64,000 bases of DNA from assembly GCA_029721435.1 (NCBI GenBank), contig CM056580.1, forward strand, positions 74,797,367 to 74,861,366. The letters are read 5' to 3'. The translations under genes and the position numbers were made by a program. Below the pieces are notes generated by a model. That model was given only the letters and a program-made list of their open reading frames with translations, was not told the DNA's origin and did not search any database. How positions within the stretch are numbered: position 1 is the stretch's first letter; every line of letters starts with the position of its first letter. Source of the DNA: Gymnothorax reevesii. Lineage: Eukaryota; Chordata; Actinopteri; Anguilliformes; Muraenidae. This document shows, in pieces, positions 23,977 to 36,608 of this stretch.

Positions 23977-25712
23977 GGGGTTCAAGCCCGTTGGGCTGAA
24001 ACCCTATTGTTTTTGTGCTGGTTTATTATTGTTATTTCTTCTTCAGAAATGTTTTCGCAAATTCCCGTGAGATGGTAAATGGCAGAGACCTGAAATTTTG
24101 CACAATGGTTGGAAGAGGTGTGTCAATGCTGACAAAGGCATTTTTAACTCAATCAGCCTGGTGGTGGCACTATAATTCAAGAAAAACTGGTTTTCACTTT
24201 AAAAGTCATAACTCCTACGGTGTAAGTCCAATTTACACAAAACTTGGTACCAACATTTCTTGGTACATTTTGTACATCTTTCCCATAAGAACCTCTAAGG
24301 TCCACCATATTTGACTTTCCAAAATTTTTAATTTTTTGAAAAACACATTTTTGACATCTCCTCCTAGGCCGTTGGTTTGATTCCTTCAAAATTTTCTGCT
24401 GATCATCAGTGGACAAAGCTTATCAAAGGATTTTTAAAGCTTGTTGAAATCTCATTTTGTTTCCAAGATATTGATCAATGAACTTCAGCAGGGGCGTGGC
24501 TTAGCACATAAATGGACAAAATTCCACAAATATAGGGCCAATCATCACAGAATTTGCAGAATATGTCCATATAAGTACCAAAAACATACCCTCTTAGTTT
24601 CATGCAAATTTGCTTATAGGGGGCGCTATAACACAAATCTAACTATAAATCAGCAACTGTTTGTCATATAGCCATAAAACTCACAGGATCTATTCACATA
24701 AGTACCTGAAACATACCAAGAAAATTTCATTAAAATTGACTAATAGGGGGCGCTATAACTGCAAAATAAATCAGCATGGTATAACACAATTCAGACTATA
24801 AATCAGCAATTGTTTGTCCTATAGCCATAAAACCCGCAGGATATATTCATATAAGTATTCGAAGCATACTCTGAAAATTTCATTCAAATTGACTGATAGG
24901 GGGCGCTATAAATGTAAAACAAAGCAATTTGGTATAACACAAATCAGACTATAAATCATCAATAGTTTTTCCAATCATAACAAAACTCACTGGATATGTC
25001 CACATAAAAACCTGAAACATAGCCTGAAAGTTTCAATCAAATCAGGTAGGGGCTGCCATAAATGCACAAAATAGCGTAACATAACACAAATCAGACTATA
25101 CATCATGTTGGTCCTATCATTACACTGGCAAAATAGGTCCACATAAATACCTGCAACATACTCTTAAAGTGGTGTTTGTCCCCTGCCACCATGATAGCAA
25201 GCGGAGCAGGGGACATAGTATTCAGCTCCGTCCGGCCATCCATTACGTCCCATTTGTTCTGAATGCAATATCTCAAGAACGGTTTGACCGATTCTATTCA
25301 TCTTTGGTGTTAAGGTATATTGGTGTGATACGACAATCCCACTCGATTTACGCGATCTTGCCATTATTCTCAAGGTCATTACGACCATTTGACCACTTAC
25401 AAATACCTTGTCAACAAGATCTCTCAAGATCGGTTTGACTGATTCCATTCATCTTTGGGGTCAAGGTGTATCAGGGCCGGGGGACATAGTATTCAGCTCC
25501 ATCCGTCCATCTCTCCGGCCATCCGTCTGTCATGTCCTGTTTGTTGTGAACGCAAAATCTCGAGAACACTTTGACTTTTACAATTTTGTGATATGCCAAC
25601 CCCAGTTGATTTCCATCACCTGGCAGGGGACATGGCCATGTTTAGTGGAAACACTTGTTAATTAAGCTGTTCAAGCTTTCAACTACTAATGGTCTTTCTT
25701 GGCTTGAACCCC
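23977..25712. mobile_element. Non-coding element with GGGGTTCAAGCC terminal inverted repeats
   Basis: The left end GGGGTTCAAGCC (23977-23988) and right end GGCTTGAACCCC (25701-25712) are perfect reverse complements. Inside are three or four diverged tandem units of about 130-150 bp, each carrying GGGGGCGCTATAA (24619, 24746, 24899, and a decayed copy near 25048). A further inner repeat lies at 25164-25662. No transposase frame is present. Elements with GGGTTCAAGCC ends and GGGGGCGCTATAA units are common in fish, but I cannot assign a superfamily, and no target-site duplication is obvious. A second, related end lies at 49083. Confidence 0.65.
25164..25662. repeat. Inner repeat with duplicated GGGGACATAGTATTCAGCTCC blocks
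   Basis: The block GGGGACATAGTATTCAGCTC occurs at 25209 and again at about 25482, each followed by CCGTCC/CATCCGTC runs and by a CTCAAGAACGGTTTGACYGA-like block. The ends are partly inverted: TTTGTCCCCTGCCA on the left and TGGCAGGGGACATGG on the right. It appears nested within, or composed into, the larger GGGGTTCAAGCC element. Confidence 0.55.
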
Positions 25713-28110
25713 AGAATTGCTGCTTGCGGCCATATTAATATTCTTGGATTTCGAAGTGAGAAGTTTAAAAACTTTTCAGCAAAAAAAAAGTCTTGATTAC
25801 TTAGCTGTTTGATTTCTGTTATTCGAAATCTTCTGAATAACAGTGAGCATCCCCTCTATAGAATGAGCTAGGTTTTAATTGACCAGCGAACAGAGCCATT
25901 ATGTCAATAAAGAGCAGCGATGTCAGAATGCCACAGCCACTGGTAAGTCTCTCAATATATATGACTGAATTAATTAGTAGCCAGAATTCCTGGATAAAGT
26001 TGTGAAATGAGGATCTCATAAAATCTGGTCTCTGAGCCATTTTGTTTCTTTCACATCGATGGGCACTGTCTCAAAGTGAATTAATTTTTTTTTTTTGTTT
26101 GTTTTGTTGTAATGTCCAAACAGTTTCCCCACTTAAGCTGGTCAGTGCCATTGATAGCTTGTTTATTCTTTTTCCTTTGAAACTAATACCTTTTCTAGAG
26201 TTTTTGGGACTCTATCTTGGGACTTTATTGCTAGCTAACAAGCAGTTGAACCATGTAATGAATTGGGAAAGTTGCTGTCTGCAGGCTAAGCAAGGATGGA
26301 CACTATATTCACATAGAAATGCAATACCCAGTAACCATAAAAGCTTAAATACTCTTGGAATTCTGTCTCGAACAAAAAGAATGATACGCAGCAAGCATCT
26401 GTATTGTAGAAACAAATTGGGTAACATTCCATTACTGCGACACCATTGAAAACGGACTGAAATCCATTAAAAAAGATCACCCATTCCATCTGTTCCCATT
26501 TACGAGTCTCGTGCATTGTCTGTGGCTAAACTAGTAATGATTTTTAAAATTCACGGTAGTAGTAGCTAGCTAGCTAATAGATTGCAAAATTATTACGAAG
26601 GGGAAATGCATGCATACTTAGTTTTGATAGTGGCACTTTGCTTGCTGAAAATCTTGAGTTTCTGGAGAGAGTTTCAAGATGAGGGCTCCGGAAATCTGGT
26701 AATTTTGTTTCCATCACCTTATCGGACACCATCTCAAAATGGATTTTTCTCTTTTCTGGTTTTTTTTGTCCGAACGCTTTCTTCATTTATGCTTGTTAAA
26801 ACCATTGCCAGCTGGTTTATTGTTTTTTTTCTCCTAAATTAATGCGTTTGCCCTCTTAGGAAGAAAATTAAAAAGAAAAATCAAACAATTTTCATTGTGC
26901 GAAGTGGCTCGGCTACATGCAATGGAGACAAAATGGCACCTAGTCTTGAAATGTCGCAACTCTCTCTATCCAAGAGCTCTAGCTACGTCAACAACCAAGC
27001 CATACAAATTTAAGTAATACAACACTTGACATTCTGTTTATGTATTAAACGAAATTGGAATTGCTTACCTAGAGAGGTATGTATTCTCCCCGAAAATAAA
27101 TTGAAGCCACCGCTTATGTGCATCTTCCGAAGAGCATAATAGGTCCATTTTAAATATGAATTTCATTCCTGCATTTCACTGACCCAGGTTAGTAGTAAGC
27201 AGTCAGACAAAAAGCTGAGAGCAGACACGTGTAGGTTTATGCTGATTGAAGCTGGGATATTGCTACAGAAAAAGTAAGCCATGGGTTGAGATATTTAAGC
27301 AAAGGGAGAAATGATTCTCATGAGCCTCGCTGTCTACATGCAGTATGAGGTAGGAAGGGGGGCCTAATGAGGATGGCATTTCTTATGCTATATTTGATGA
27401 ACAAGTAAGCCCACAAAAACTGACTGGGTTGTCTTATTTCGCAGTGTGTGGGCTGATCATAGGCACTCCTGGTACCAAAATGCATGTGCACAAGCACTGA
27501 AAAGTGAGTTTGTTTTTTGTTTTTTTTTGTTTTTTTTAAATATAGTGTGCCCTCTTTAACTCCTCTGTGGAGATGTAGACGCCAGCGGACATGGAGATGC
27601 TTCATTTACGCACACAGATGCACTATCCTATCAATAGGTTGTACACCTGAAACGGTTATTGAATATTCACGAGGAAGCAGTGCCTGTGAATGATTCAGGA
27701 TATGGATGAGTTAAATCCAAACGCTGTTTCCCAGAAATTGTATGAATTAAATTCCTCAGCCAAGCCTGATATGCAAGCTGCCTAATATGCTTACCCATAG
27801 TATTAATCACGCAGTTAATAAAAATGATCTTGTGACAGTAAAAAAAAAAATCATTGTCCTAGGTTGCAACCATTTCAGCTATAATTGGCCAATGGGATTC
27901 CAGTTAAACAGTGAAAAAATCTGTTTTCTGAAGCAAAAAATTCAATATGGTATATTGATACTATGTTATTCTACTATCAATTATAGACATCAGATTTTAA
28001 AAACAAATTATACGACCACATATGATCTCTCAAAAAAATACAGTCATTTTAATGCTTGCAGTGTCATAGTTCATGCCCTCATGAAACTTTCCCAGGAATT
28101 ATCTATTAAT
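25713..28110. other. PEBP4 intron, no feature recognised
   Basis: AT-rich intronic DNA. Homopolymer tracts occur near 26087 and 27510-27537. No exon or classifiable repeat was found. Confidence 0.35.
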
Positions 28111-28114
28111 TGAC

Positions 28115-28400
28115 CTATGGGCCGATAAGCTATTGTCGTGGTGTGGCGTCTGTCGTCTGGAACATTTTTTATCTTTTTTTTGGCCGGATGAATAATCGTG
28201 CAATAACATACTACTGGACCATATCTCCAGTTGTTTTTCTCGGATTTTTGATTGAATCATTTTTGTCCGTTTTATGGGCCCTTGAAATTTTGGATTAAAT
28301 GTTAAAGAGACTGAGAAATTCAAAAAAGAAATATTTCTCAAAAACTGCAAGATAAGTTTTTTTCTAAATTAGGCAATCAACTTACCTTGGTACCGTCATT
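28115..28400 (+). repeat. Interspersed repeat fragment leading into the tandem array
   Basis: It opens with AAGCTATTGTCGTGGTGTGG, similar to the fragment at about 23630, and runs without a gap into the 28.4-30.1 kb array. It may be one end of the same composite element. Confidence 0.45.
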
Positions 28401-28414
28401 GTACAGTGCGAGCG

Positions 28415-30060
28415 CCATTTTGACTGAATCAACGAAGGTGGATCTATTGGGGGCACTGTACTTTATGAGTATGCAAGATGGCCTGTGGAGGCCAAATGAT
28501 TGCAGATAGAGAAGTTTGTATTATCAACATATGGAAAGTCATATATGACCTCTATTATGGCAATACTAAATTTAACCACAGATGACTTTGAAAGGTCAAA
28601 CTCTAGGTCGGGGAATATATTAACAATGTTAACAAATATGACTTGAAATTTCAAAAAATGATTTGTCAAAAACTTTTTTCTAAATCTGGCAATCAGGTCA
28701 CCTTTATACACTTTGTTACAGTAGGAGTGCCATTTTGATTGAATCGACGGAAGCGGGTCTAGTGGGGGCGCTGTACTTTAACATCGGGTCTTATGGAGAA
28801 TGGGCCAAATTGCCTATGGAAGCTAAATGGTTGCAGATAGAGATTAAGTTTGTATTACAGAAATATGGGAAGCAATATATGACCTATATTTTGATTGTGT
28901 TAAAGTTCACCTCAGATGACTTTAAGGTCAAACTTGAGGTCAAGTTTCGATTTTCAAAGGCTTCTAGGCTTGAAAATATTGAAGGTTGGGAACATATGTG
29001 CATTGAACACTTATATGAAGTCATGTATGAACTTTCAAATGCAGGCCTTGAACTTGACATTCGACGACCTCTGAAGGTCAAACTTAACACAGTGAAATTT
29101 CAATGACTTCTATCACCAAAACTATTACAGATGGAGCATAGGTTTGTATTGTGGGCATATAGGAAGTCATATATGAAGTTTCTTTTGGTGACATTGAACT
29201 TGACTCTCAATGACCTTGAATGCCCAAATGTCACACTGAAATTTCAATGACTTATATCAGCAAAATGGTTATAGATAGTTTAGGTGTGTATTGGAGGTTT
29301 ACAGGAAGTCATACACGAACTTTCATTTGGTGACCTTCAAGTTGACCTACGGTGCCCTTCGAAGGTCAAACTTCACATCGTGAAATTTCAATGACTTCTA
29401 TCACCAAAACTATTAGAGGTCGAGGTTAGGTTTGTATTGTGGGCATATAGGAAGTCATGAATGAAGTTTCATCGGGTGGCCTTGAACTTGACCTTCAGTG
29501 CCCTTCAATGGCCAAGCTATACAGTGAAATTTCAATGACTTACATCAGCAAAATCGTAACAGATTGAGTGTAGGTTTGTATTGGAGACGTATAGGAAGGC
29601 ATGTATGAACTTTCATTTGGTGACCTTCATATTGACCTTCGAAGGTCAAACTTGTCCAGGAGAAAATTCAATGACTTCTGCCACTGAAAAGGGCACAGAT
29701 GGAGCCTAGGTTTGTGTTACTGACATAGGAAGTCACAAATGAACTTTCATTTCATGACATTCAACTTGACTGTTGGTGACATTTGAAGGTCAAACTTGAC
29801 ATAATACACTTACAATGACTTGTGTTGCTAAAACGGTCACAGATGGAGTCTAGGTTTATTACAGATATATAGGAAGTCATGTATGAACTTTCAATTGGTG
29901 ACCTTCGTGTTGACCTTCAAAGGTCAAATATGACCTTGTGAAAATTCAATGACTTCTATCACTAAAATGGTCACAGATGGAACCTAGGTTTGAGTTACTG
30001 ACTTGGAAGTTACTTATTAACCTTCATTTGGTGATATTCAACCTGACTACAGGTTGACTA
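28415..30060 (+). repeat. Satellite-like tandem array, ~142-bp units
   Basis: A GGAAGTCATRYATGAACTTTC landmark recurs at about 29018, 29163, 29304, 29451, 29595, 29729, 29873 and 30006, spaced 133-147 bp. Each unit also carries TTTGGTGACCTTC, AAGGTCAAACTT, a TTTCAATGACTTCTATCAC block and AGATGGAG-TAGGTTTGTATT. Before it, two longer units (28415-28690 and 28722-28990) share GAATCRACGRARG..GGGGGC and TTGCAGATAGAG blocks. Copies differ by substitutions and small gaps. The repeated TGACCT/AGGTCA words resemble nuclear-receptor half-sites. The array lies within the PEBP4 intron. Confidence 0.85.
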
Positions 30061-33000
30061 CTAAGCTACAGGACCCTTGTTACTCTTTTTATCCAACTCC
30101 AGACAGTATAAACTTTCCTAAGAGATTGAAAGACATTAATTGGACCCACAGAAAAGTATTTAAACCCTTGGGTAACAGCAAAATAGGTTGTATTCTCTCA
30201 TCATTGAGCAGCTGAAAATAATGTGGCTGCATGGAAAAAAGGCCTCCGTAACCTACCTTGGAGTGATGAGGTTATATTTGCAGGATGGAAATGTGAAAGA
30301 AGTTTTTCCAAATGGAGCAAACTGGATGGCTGCCAGCATTGGTTCTCTGGAGGAGAAATTCATTGATGGGGAGCTTTTCTTCTTGCAGTGAGAGTACAAC
30401 TGTCTATATGGTGTAGCTCCAACCTACTTACAGACAGCCAGCTAACTAGCCAGCTATTTTTTATTTTCCGTTTACCACTGTGATCACAGAGCTAGTTTGC
30501 CACATTGCTTAACAAGAGTAAATGTTAGCCTTTGTTAATAATACTGCATGTGCTGGCATTTTGCTTAATGTGGCGATCTGTTTTAGATTTTATAGTGCAT
30601 TCAACTAAATACAGTGCCCGGGATTTTTGCTCGTTTAAAATGCAAATAGCCCGAAGACCCTGGCAAATCCCCTGCTACGTTTGTTGCACCGACTCTACGC
30701 AATCCAGGATTGTAGATTTCCAGCGATTCCCTGATGGCAGAATGTCTGTTTTGTCAATATAAGGCATAGTTGAGATATTACTATGTTAGTTAGCTGTACT
30801 TGCTCCTTATCGGGTATGAAAAGTACTTATACAAGCTTGTGTTTTGCATGGATACTGGAAATTTGGAAATGGCAACCTGCCAGTTGCAGAGTAAACCTTC
30901 TGGCCATCAAATAAACAGTTCCTTTAATGAGTATCTGTACTGGCTGTTGGCGCTCTGAAGAAAAATGGACAAAATTCTTAATTTTTATCACCAAGACGAA
31001 GGATGTTCCTGGTCTGAAGTGGTCACTGGTGGCCATTGATGTCTATCTGCGCCTATATTGCTAAACTCATGCTCAAATTCCACTAGAAAATTATTCAGTC
31101 ATATTGAGCTTCCTGAGTCAAAAGTTGATTTGTGTTAAAAAGAACGTGATTATTTAATTTTAATTATTCAAATTCCAGTAATTAGTTGATTACATTGGGA
31201 AAGGAAACTTGGGCTGGATTTGGATTCAAGGTCCAGATTTGGTGAACCCTGAAATAGGATTCTAAATGGGATTCTAGGAATGTAGATTGTAAAAGGTCTA
31301 AAAATTGATACATGGTGTATTTAATTGAGTTCTTCAGCTAAGTCTGATTCGGCTTCATAAAAGACCCCGTAGATTAATTTAGCTTTCATCTGCTTGAGTA
31401 TTAAGTAATCAGCTCTTCGGAGAACAATCTGTCTGATGCCATTTCTGCTCAGTTCTAATGAACAGCAATATTTTGTTTAGTGACAAAAATGGCTTCCAGA
31501 TTGTATTTGTGACGTGAGGAGGGAGAAAACTCAATTACTTTGGTGATTCACACGGAAGAGAAGCCCCCAGGATATCCCTGTCGGTTTGATGCCCCTAAAT
31601 TTGTGCCTCCTTCCGGCCCGACGGACACTACTGGACATCAGTCCCGTCGGCGCCGGGAACCCTCTCCCACTCCCACCACACAAATAACCATGGTACTTCC
31701 CCTTCTCAGTATGTTCCTCTCCCAGAGAGAAAATCAAATTAAGGGCTTCTCACTCTATAGAGATAATTACATGTGACTTTTGATTGGGCGTCGCTTGGGA
31801 ACGAGAGAGAGAGGGACATGATGCAAATCATGTGTTTTTGTGCGTGTGCCATGGACGCATGTCAAACCCTAGGCCTCATCTGTCCTCACGCTGAGATTTG
31901 CATTACACACGAGCTGGGTGTTTGTGATTGGAGTGCGCTTTCGTTGATTCACACAATGAGAATAATGGCTGGACTCGTGGCTAACGAGCATATGGGATGC
32001 TATTTAACAGTACTCTTGTTAGTGGGCGAGACATACTGCCGGCCCGCGGCGGACCTGCTCGTGTACCTCTGTCGCTGCAGATGGTCGCTGTCCCCAGAGT
32101 GGCAGCTGGCCAGCTTGGGAACATCCCCTGGCACTTGACAAGCAGCCTTTACTCGTGAATAGCACGTGGAACTGAGTTTTGGCTGGGTAGGGGCTTGGGG
32201 ATTGTGGGGGGTTCACTTCTCTGGGGTCTGCAACAGGGTAAGAGAAATCAGTTTTGCTTAAATTTTCAGCTCAAGTTTTTGGCCCTCACTAAGCCCTGTT
32301 CAGTTCCAGCACCCTATGCTGGCCTGGTCCTCGCTGCATTTTTCACAACAGCCGACACTAATGCATGTGATTTGAGGGATAAAGACCACAATGACGGGTG
32401 AATGATTTCTCATTTTTAATCTTCACTCATTTCCAGTGTCTCGGCCCTTGACTTGATTTAGACTCCAATTTGCTCTGCTGTGTTTTTTAAAACTGTTGAA
32501 AGAAATAATGACTATCTGTTAAACAGCAGGGGGTGTGCCGAGAATGATGGGTGACTCATACTGTAGCCACAATAGAAGAGCCCCGAGTCCTGGCGTAGGG
32601 GTCGCTGGAGTGCGCGGTGCTGGCTGCGTGATGTGAAATGTGGGTCAGTGGATGGACTGAGACAGCTGGTATTTGTAAGAGCGTGAATGGAGGGCCGCGA
32701 TCTGGCAGTAGAGTTGGGGATTCCCCCTGACTGGCGGCACCCGCGTCAGCTGCAGCGCCAGGGGTTTCATTGGGATGGAGGCGAGGGCAGGCGTGGGCAT
32801 GCAGGAAGTCTGGTATCGCAGCCAGCTGGCATCGTTTTTGACACACCATGGACATCGGAGGGGACACGGTGTCACACCAAAGAACAGTAGAGAGATTTTA
32901 ACTTCATCAGAGACTTTTCAGGGGTTTAAAAGTAAAAGTGCAGTTCTTCGAAAGTTTGGACTTTGTCCGAAGTCATGATCGTGATTATGATGTGCAGCCA

Positions 33001-33850
33001 ACTGGTAGACTGGTCTTGTAATGTAACCTAACAATCAACAGTTTGTATTGTAACAAAAAAAATGCCTCAAGATTGGAAGCCAATGTTTTCTGTACTGTAT
33101 CAATCTGTTTAACCTAACATTGTACCAGACGAAATCCAAAGGAAGAAAATTTAATTGAACAAGCATAGGGTTGCCTTGTAATATGATGTAATAAGTATTT
33201 AGTAATGAGAGATGGCTTTTCAGTCTGCGTCAAACAATGGTCATCGTTTTTTTTTATCCTGACTGAAGTCAGTAGCTTATTTTGACACAGCAGGGCAAAT
33301 CAAAAGGAGAGTCAACCTCGGTGCTGAAGTAAAAGCCGACCATTTTAAAATTGTGTCGTTAGATGCATGATTGATTGCATAGACTCAGTTATAGCTGAGA
33401 AAACCAGACGTGGGTTGCAACCTTTGCATCTGCGGTTGTTCAACCTTTACTGTTCTTGGCATGGGGTTTTCCCTGATAGATAATGCTCATAATATTTAGG
33501 ACTGGTCTAAACAGAACATGCATAAATGCTGTTTAGGATCAACACATTGGACATGAAGCAAATGATTCGTCAATAGATTTCAAACAGAAATCAACAAGAA
33601 ATAAGATTTCAAATAATGGCAGTCTAGTCTTTGAAATGACATGTCTGTAGCTTGTATACTGCATATGGTATCATTTGTTTGGCTTGTTTCCCATTTTTAC
33701 AATCTTTATTAATTGATTTTGGGGGGAAAGGTTAATTATTTTTAAAAGTGCTATAATTCACCTATGTAAAGGTAGTTATGATAGTAAAAATATTCTCTAT
33801 TTTTGCGATTTTATGGATAGGGCTGTGGCATTCTGCTCGAGAATGAAAAT
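30061..33850. other. PEBP4 intron, no confident feature
   Basis: Open frames at 30188-30391 (67 codons), 31540-31776 and 31773-32138 match no family I recognise. The 31500-32900 part is less AT-rich than its surroundings and could include conserved non-coding DNA. No exon is claimed. Confidence 0.35.
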
Positions 33851-33859
33851 TTCACTGCG

Positions 33860-34700
33860 CATACAGCCAAGGTCTGTAAATATTTGGACCTTGACAAAAT
33901 TTTATTATTTTAGCTTTGTGCATCTCCTCAATAGATTTGAAACAATTTAGATTTGTTTGAAAATTAGACTTTCCACTGTAATTCCATTGTTTTTCTTTCC
34001 CATTAATTATTGTACAACGTATAAGCCACTAAAGACTTGTAAGAGTAATATAGTAATGGGTCAGCATAACATATGATAAATTCAATTTTTGATAAATTGT
34101 CATTTTTGATACTTGGTTAGAATCATTCGCAGGCAATGCCTACCTGAAGTTTGGAATCCATTAAAATCACCAGAGGCTAGATTTCTCCACGATGCCCTGC
34201 CAGGCCTTCACTGCAGTTTTCTTCATTTATCGCTTTTTCCTTCAGCTTTTAGCCCTCTGGGAGTAGAAGACATACTTAATTCTGTTCAGGCCAGGTGATA
34301 CACTCAGCCTTTAGTCCCATCTCCATGCCTGAAAAAGGTCTTGGGATGATTTAGTAGTGTGGCTACAGTCGTGTTTCATCTGCGTTGTGAAGTGCCACCT
34401 TATGGGTTTTGATGTATTTGGCTGAATCTGAGCGGATAATATCCCCCTATGCAATTTAGGATTTATCCTATTGTTTTTTTCCTCAGTCAGACCATCATTA
34501 AAAATAAGGAATCCAGGCCCATTGGCAGCCATTCATGCCCACACATGACCAAGTTTCACAGATGAGGTGGTATGCATGAGATCATGAGCAGTTCCTTTCC
34601 TTCTCTCGGCACTTGTCCTCCCATCATCCTGGTATGAGTTCATCTTTGTGTCATCAGTCTAAAGGATGTTGTTTGAGAACTTTACAGGCTTTTTAAAAAG
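33860..34700 (-). pseudogene. Decayed Tc1-type transposon, transposase on minus strand
   Basis: On the minus strand a remnant frame (34532-34311) reads MAANGPGFLIFNDGL and continues to ILSAQIQPNTSKPI and QMKHDCSHTTKSSQDL. This matches the middle of a common fish Tc1 transposase, where the second catalytic Asp sits in a Q-M-D-N-D-P context; here that stretch reads QMKHD, so the site is damaged. Further C-terminal similarity (LPGWQ-like) runs to about 34120. The segment near 33872, TCTGTAAATATTTGGACC, resembles the outer part of this kind of element. Stops and frameshifts make it non-functional. Confidence 0.65.
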
Positions 34701-35160
34701 TTTTTTTTGACAAACTTTCTGTTTTTGAGACTTACAATTACTTTACATCTTATGGTAAATGTGGTGGGAAAATATCCTAAAATGGTCTAAATTCAAAGTA
34801 AAACTATAATCTCAGTTCAACAAGCAAACCCTTTAAAAAACTGCTGTACAAGTAGCAGTGAAGAAGCAAACTTATGAATCTGCCAAGAGACCCAGATAAG
34901 CCAAACTCTGTCCGGGCCCTCAAGGCCGGCCTAATGAGCATACCTTCCGGAATGACCATATCGGTCAGCGCGGTCCTAGTGCCCAAGTATGTGCACCTGA
35001 GTGTTCTGGAACCATCCATGTTCTCAGGTAACTTACTAAACTTTAGGTGAACCCAAGGTTTGGGAGGCTTGGGTGTGGTCTTCGAGCGTCCCTGGCGGTC
35101 GAAAATGAAGGTACACAATGATGTAATAGCAAACCTGCTATTCAGGGTGGAGAGTCGTTT
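34701..35160. other. Intronic stretch between two Tc1 remnants
   Basis: No convincing feature was seen. A minus-strand frame of 104 codons (34804-35118) has no recognised domain. Confidence 0.3.
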
Positions 35161-35430
35161 TGGGACAATGTACCAATCAGAATTAGTAATATTAGAGAAG
35201 GTAGTGGGAGTCCCGTTTTATCCCACCTAAAGAAACGTGCCAAAAGGCCTATAAATATTCGGACAGTCGAAGAGCAGTCGGCGTGGGGTAATCGATGAAG
35301 AATGAATGATATGTGGTTTGCGCAGACCAGATTGGGGTTTTTTTGTGCTTCATTGCATCAGACTCTGGAGAATGTGTCCATTTTTTGGAGATAGATTTAC
35401 AAGGGTCTGTGGAACACTTTTTCCACTTGC

Positions 35431-35987
35431 TTGAACAAAGTTTTTCCTGCAACAAAAACCCAGAAACGCCGCCGGCTTCTCTCGGCCCAAGCTCATCTGA
35501 AATGGACTGACGCAGAGTGGAAAAGTGTGCTGTGGTCTGACGAGTCCACATTTCAAATCGTTTTTGGAAATCATGGACGTCAAGTCCTTCGAGCTAAAGA
35601 GTTAAAGAACCATCCAGATTGTTATCAGTTCAATGCTCAAAAGCCAGCATCTTTGATGGTATGGGGATTTATTGGTACACATGGCATTGATAACCTCTAT
35701 GAAGGCACCATAAATGCTGAAAGGTACATACAGGTTCTGGAGTAACATATGCCGCCATCCAAACAATGTCTTTTTTAGGGACATCCCTGCTTATTTCAGC
35801 AAGACAATGTTAAAGCCACATTCTGCACGTGTTACAACAGTGTGACTTCGTAGTAAAAGAGTGCAAGTAATTGACTGGCCTGCCTGCAGTCTAGATCTGT
35901 CTCCCATTGAAAAAATGTGGTGCATTATGAAGCACAAAATAGGACAATGGAGACCCTGGACTGTTGAGCAACTGAATTTGTAAATCA
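35431..35987 (+). pseudogene. Tc1-type transposase pseudogene (DD34E), DDE domain
   Basis: The frame from 35431 encodes AQAHLKWTDAEWKSVLWSDE (first catalytic Asp, codon 35539), NHGRQVLRAKE, PASLMVWGFI and TINAERYIQVLE, then a TAA at 35743. Past that stop, the same frame gives FQQDNVKA (second Asp, codon 35803). After a frameshift near 35850 the sequence resumes with VQVIDWPACSLDLSPIEKMW (catalytic Glu, codon 35909). The DDE order and spacing are those of Tc1 transposases. At least two stops and one frameshift inactivate it. It belongs to the same superfamily as the copy at 49.2-51.0 kb. Confidence 0.88.
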
Positions 35988-35989
35988 AG

Positions 35990-36315
35990 CAAGAATGGGA
36001 AAATATTCCACCTACTAAGGTTCTACCATTAGTGTCCTTAGTTCCCAAATGCTTATTTAGTGTTGTTTAAAGGAAAGGTGATGTAACACAGTGGTAAACA
36101 TGCCCCTGTCTCAGCTTTTTTGAAACGCATTGCAGGCATCAAATTCAAAACGAGTGAATATTTCCCCAAAAAAAGTTTGACAATTTGAACATTAAGTATC
36201 TTGTCTTCGTAGAGTACTCAATTGAATATAGGTCGAAAAGGATTAGCAAATCATTGTATTCTGTTTTATTCACATTTTATACAACATCCCAGCTTCATTG
36301 GAATTGGGATTTGTG
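35990..36315 (+). mobile_element. 3' end of the Tc1-type element
   Basis: This non-coding tail after the pseudogene ends CTTCATTGGAATTGGGATTT (36294-36313). It resembles the inner part of the right terminal repeat of the 49.2-51.0 kb element, which ends AGAATTGGGGTTG. The left end of this copy could not be placed, so the element seems 5'-truncated or rearranged. Confidence 0.6.
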
Positions 36316-36608
36316 CTTTTTGTACCGTGCACAAAAAAGGTGCTGTAATTCCAATGCCATCCACCCAATTTTTTTTAGGGCTAAATTTATGATAAATCAA
36401 TATTCATATAAATAATATTCATATTCAACATTCATTAAATATTTATGGTCCTCATTGTGCACAAATTCATGTACATAAAAATTTATCAAATTGATCAGGT
36501 TGAAACATCTTTCTTGTAATATCAAGATCATCCCCTTCCTCCATTTGTCCCGAATGCGCTTTGGAGAAGGGAGCTGGAGCATCACTATCTGATGGCGAGC
36601 CCATAGGT

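Noticed and set aside
28415..30060. CRISPR-like array, because of regularly spaced repeats
   Set aside because: Whole ~142-bp units repeat, including the spacers, with drift. The context is a vertebrate intron, so it is a tandem repeat and not a CRISPR array.
31540..32138. Open frames of 78 and 121 codons in a GC-richer stretch
   Set aside because: No recognisable domain, no splice signals, and they overlap frames on the other strand.
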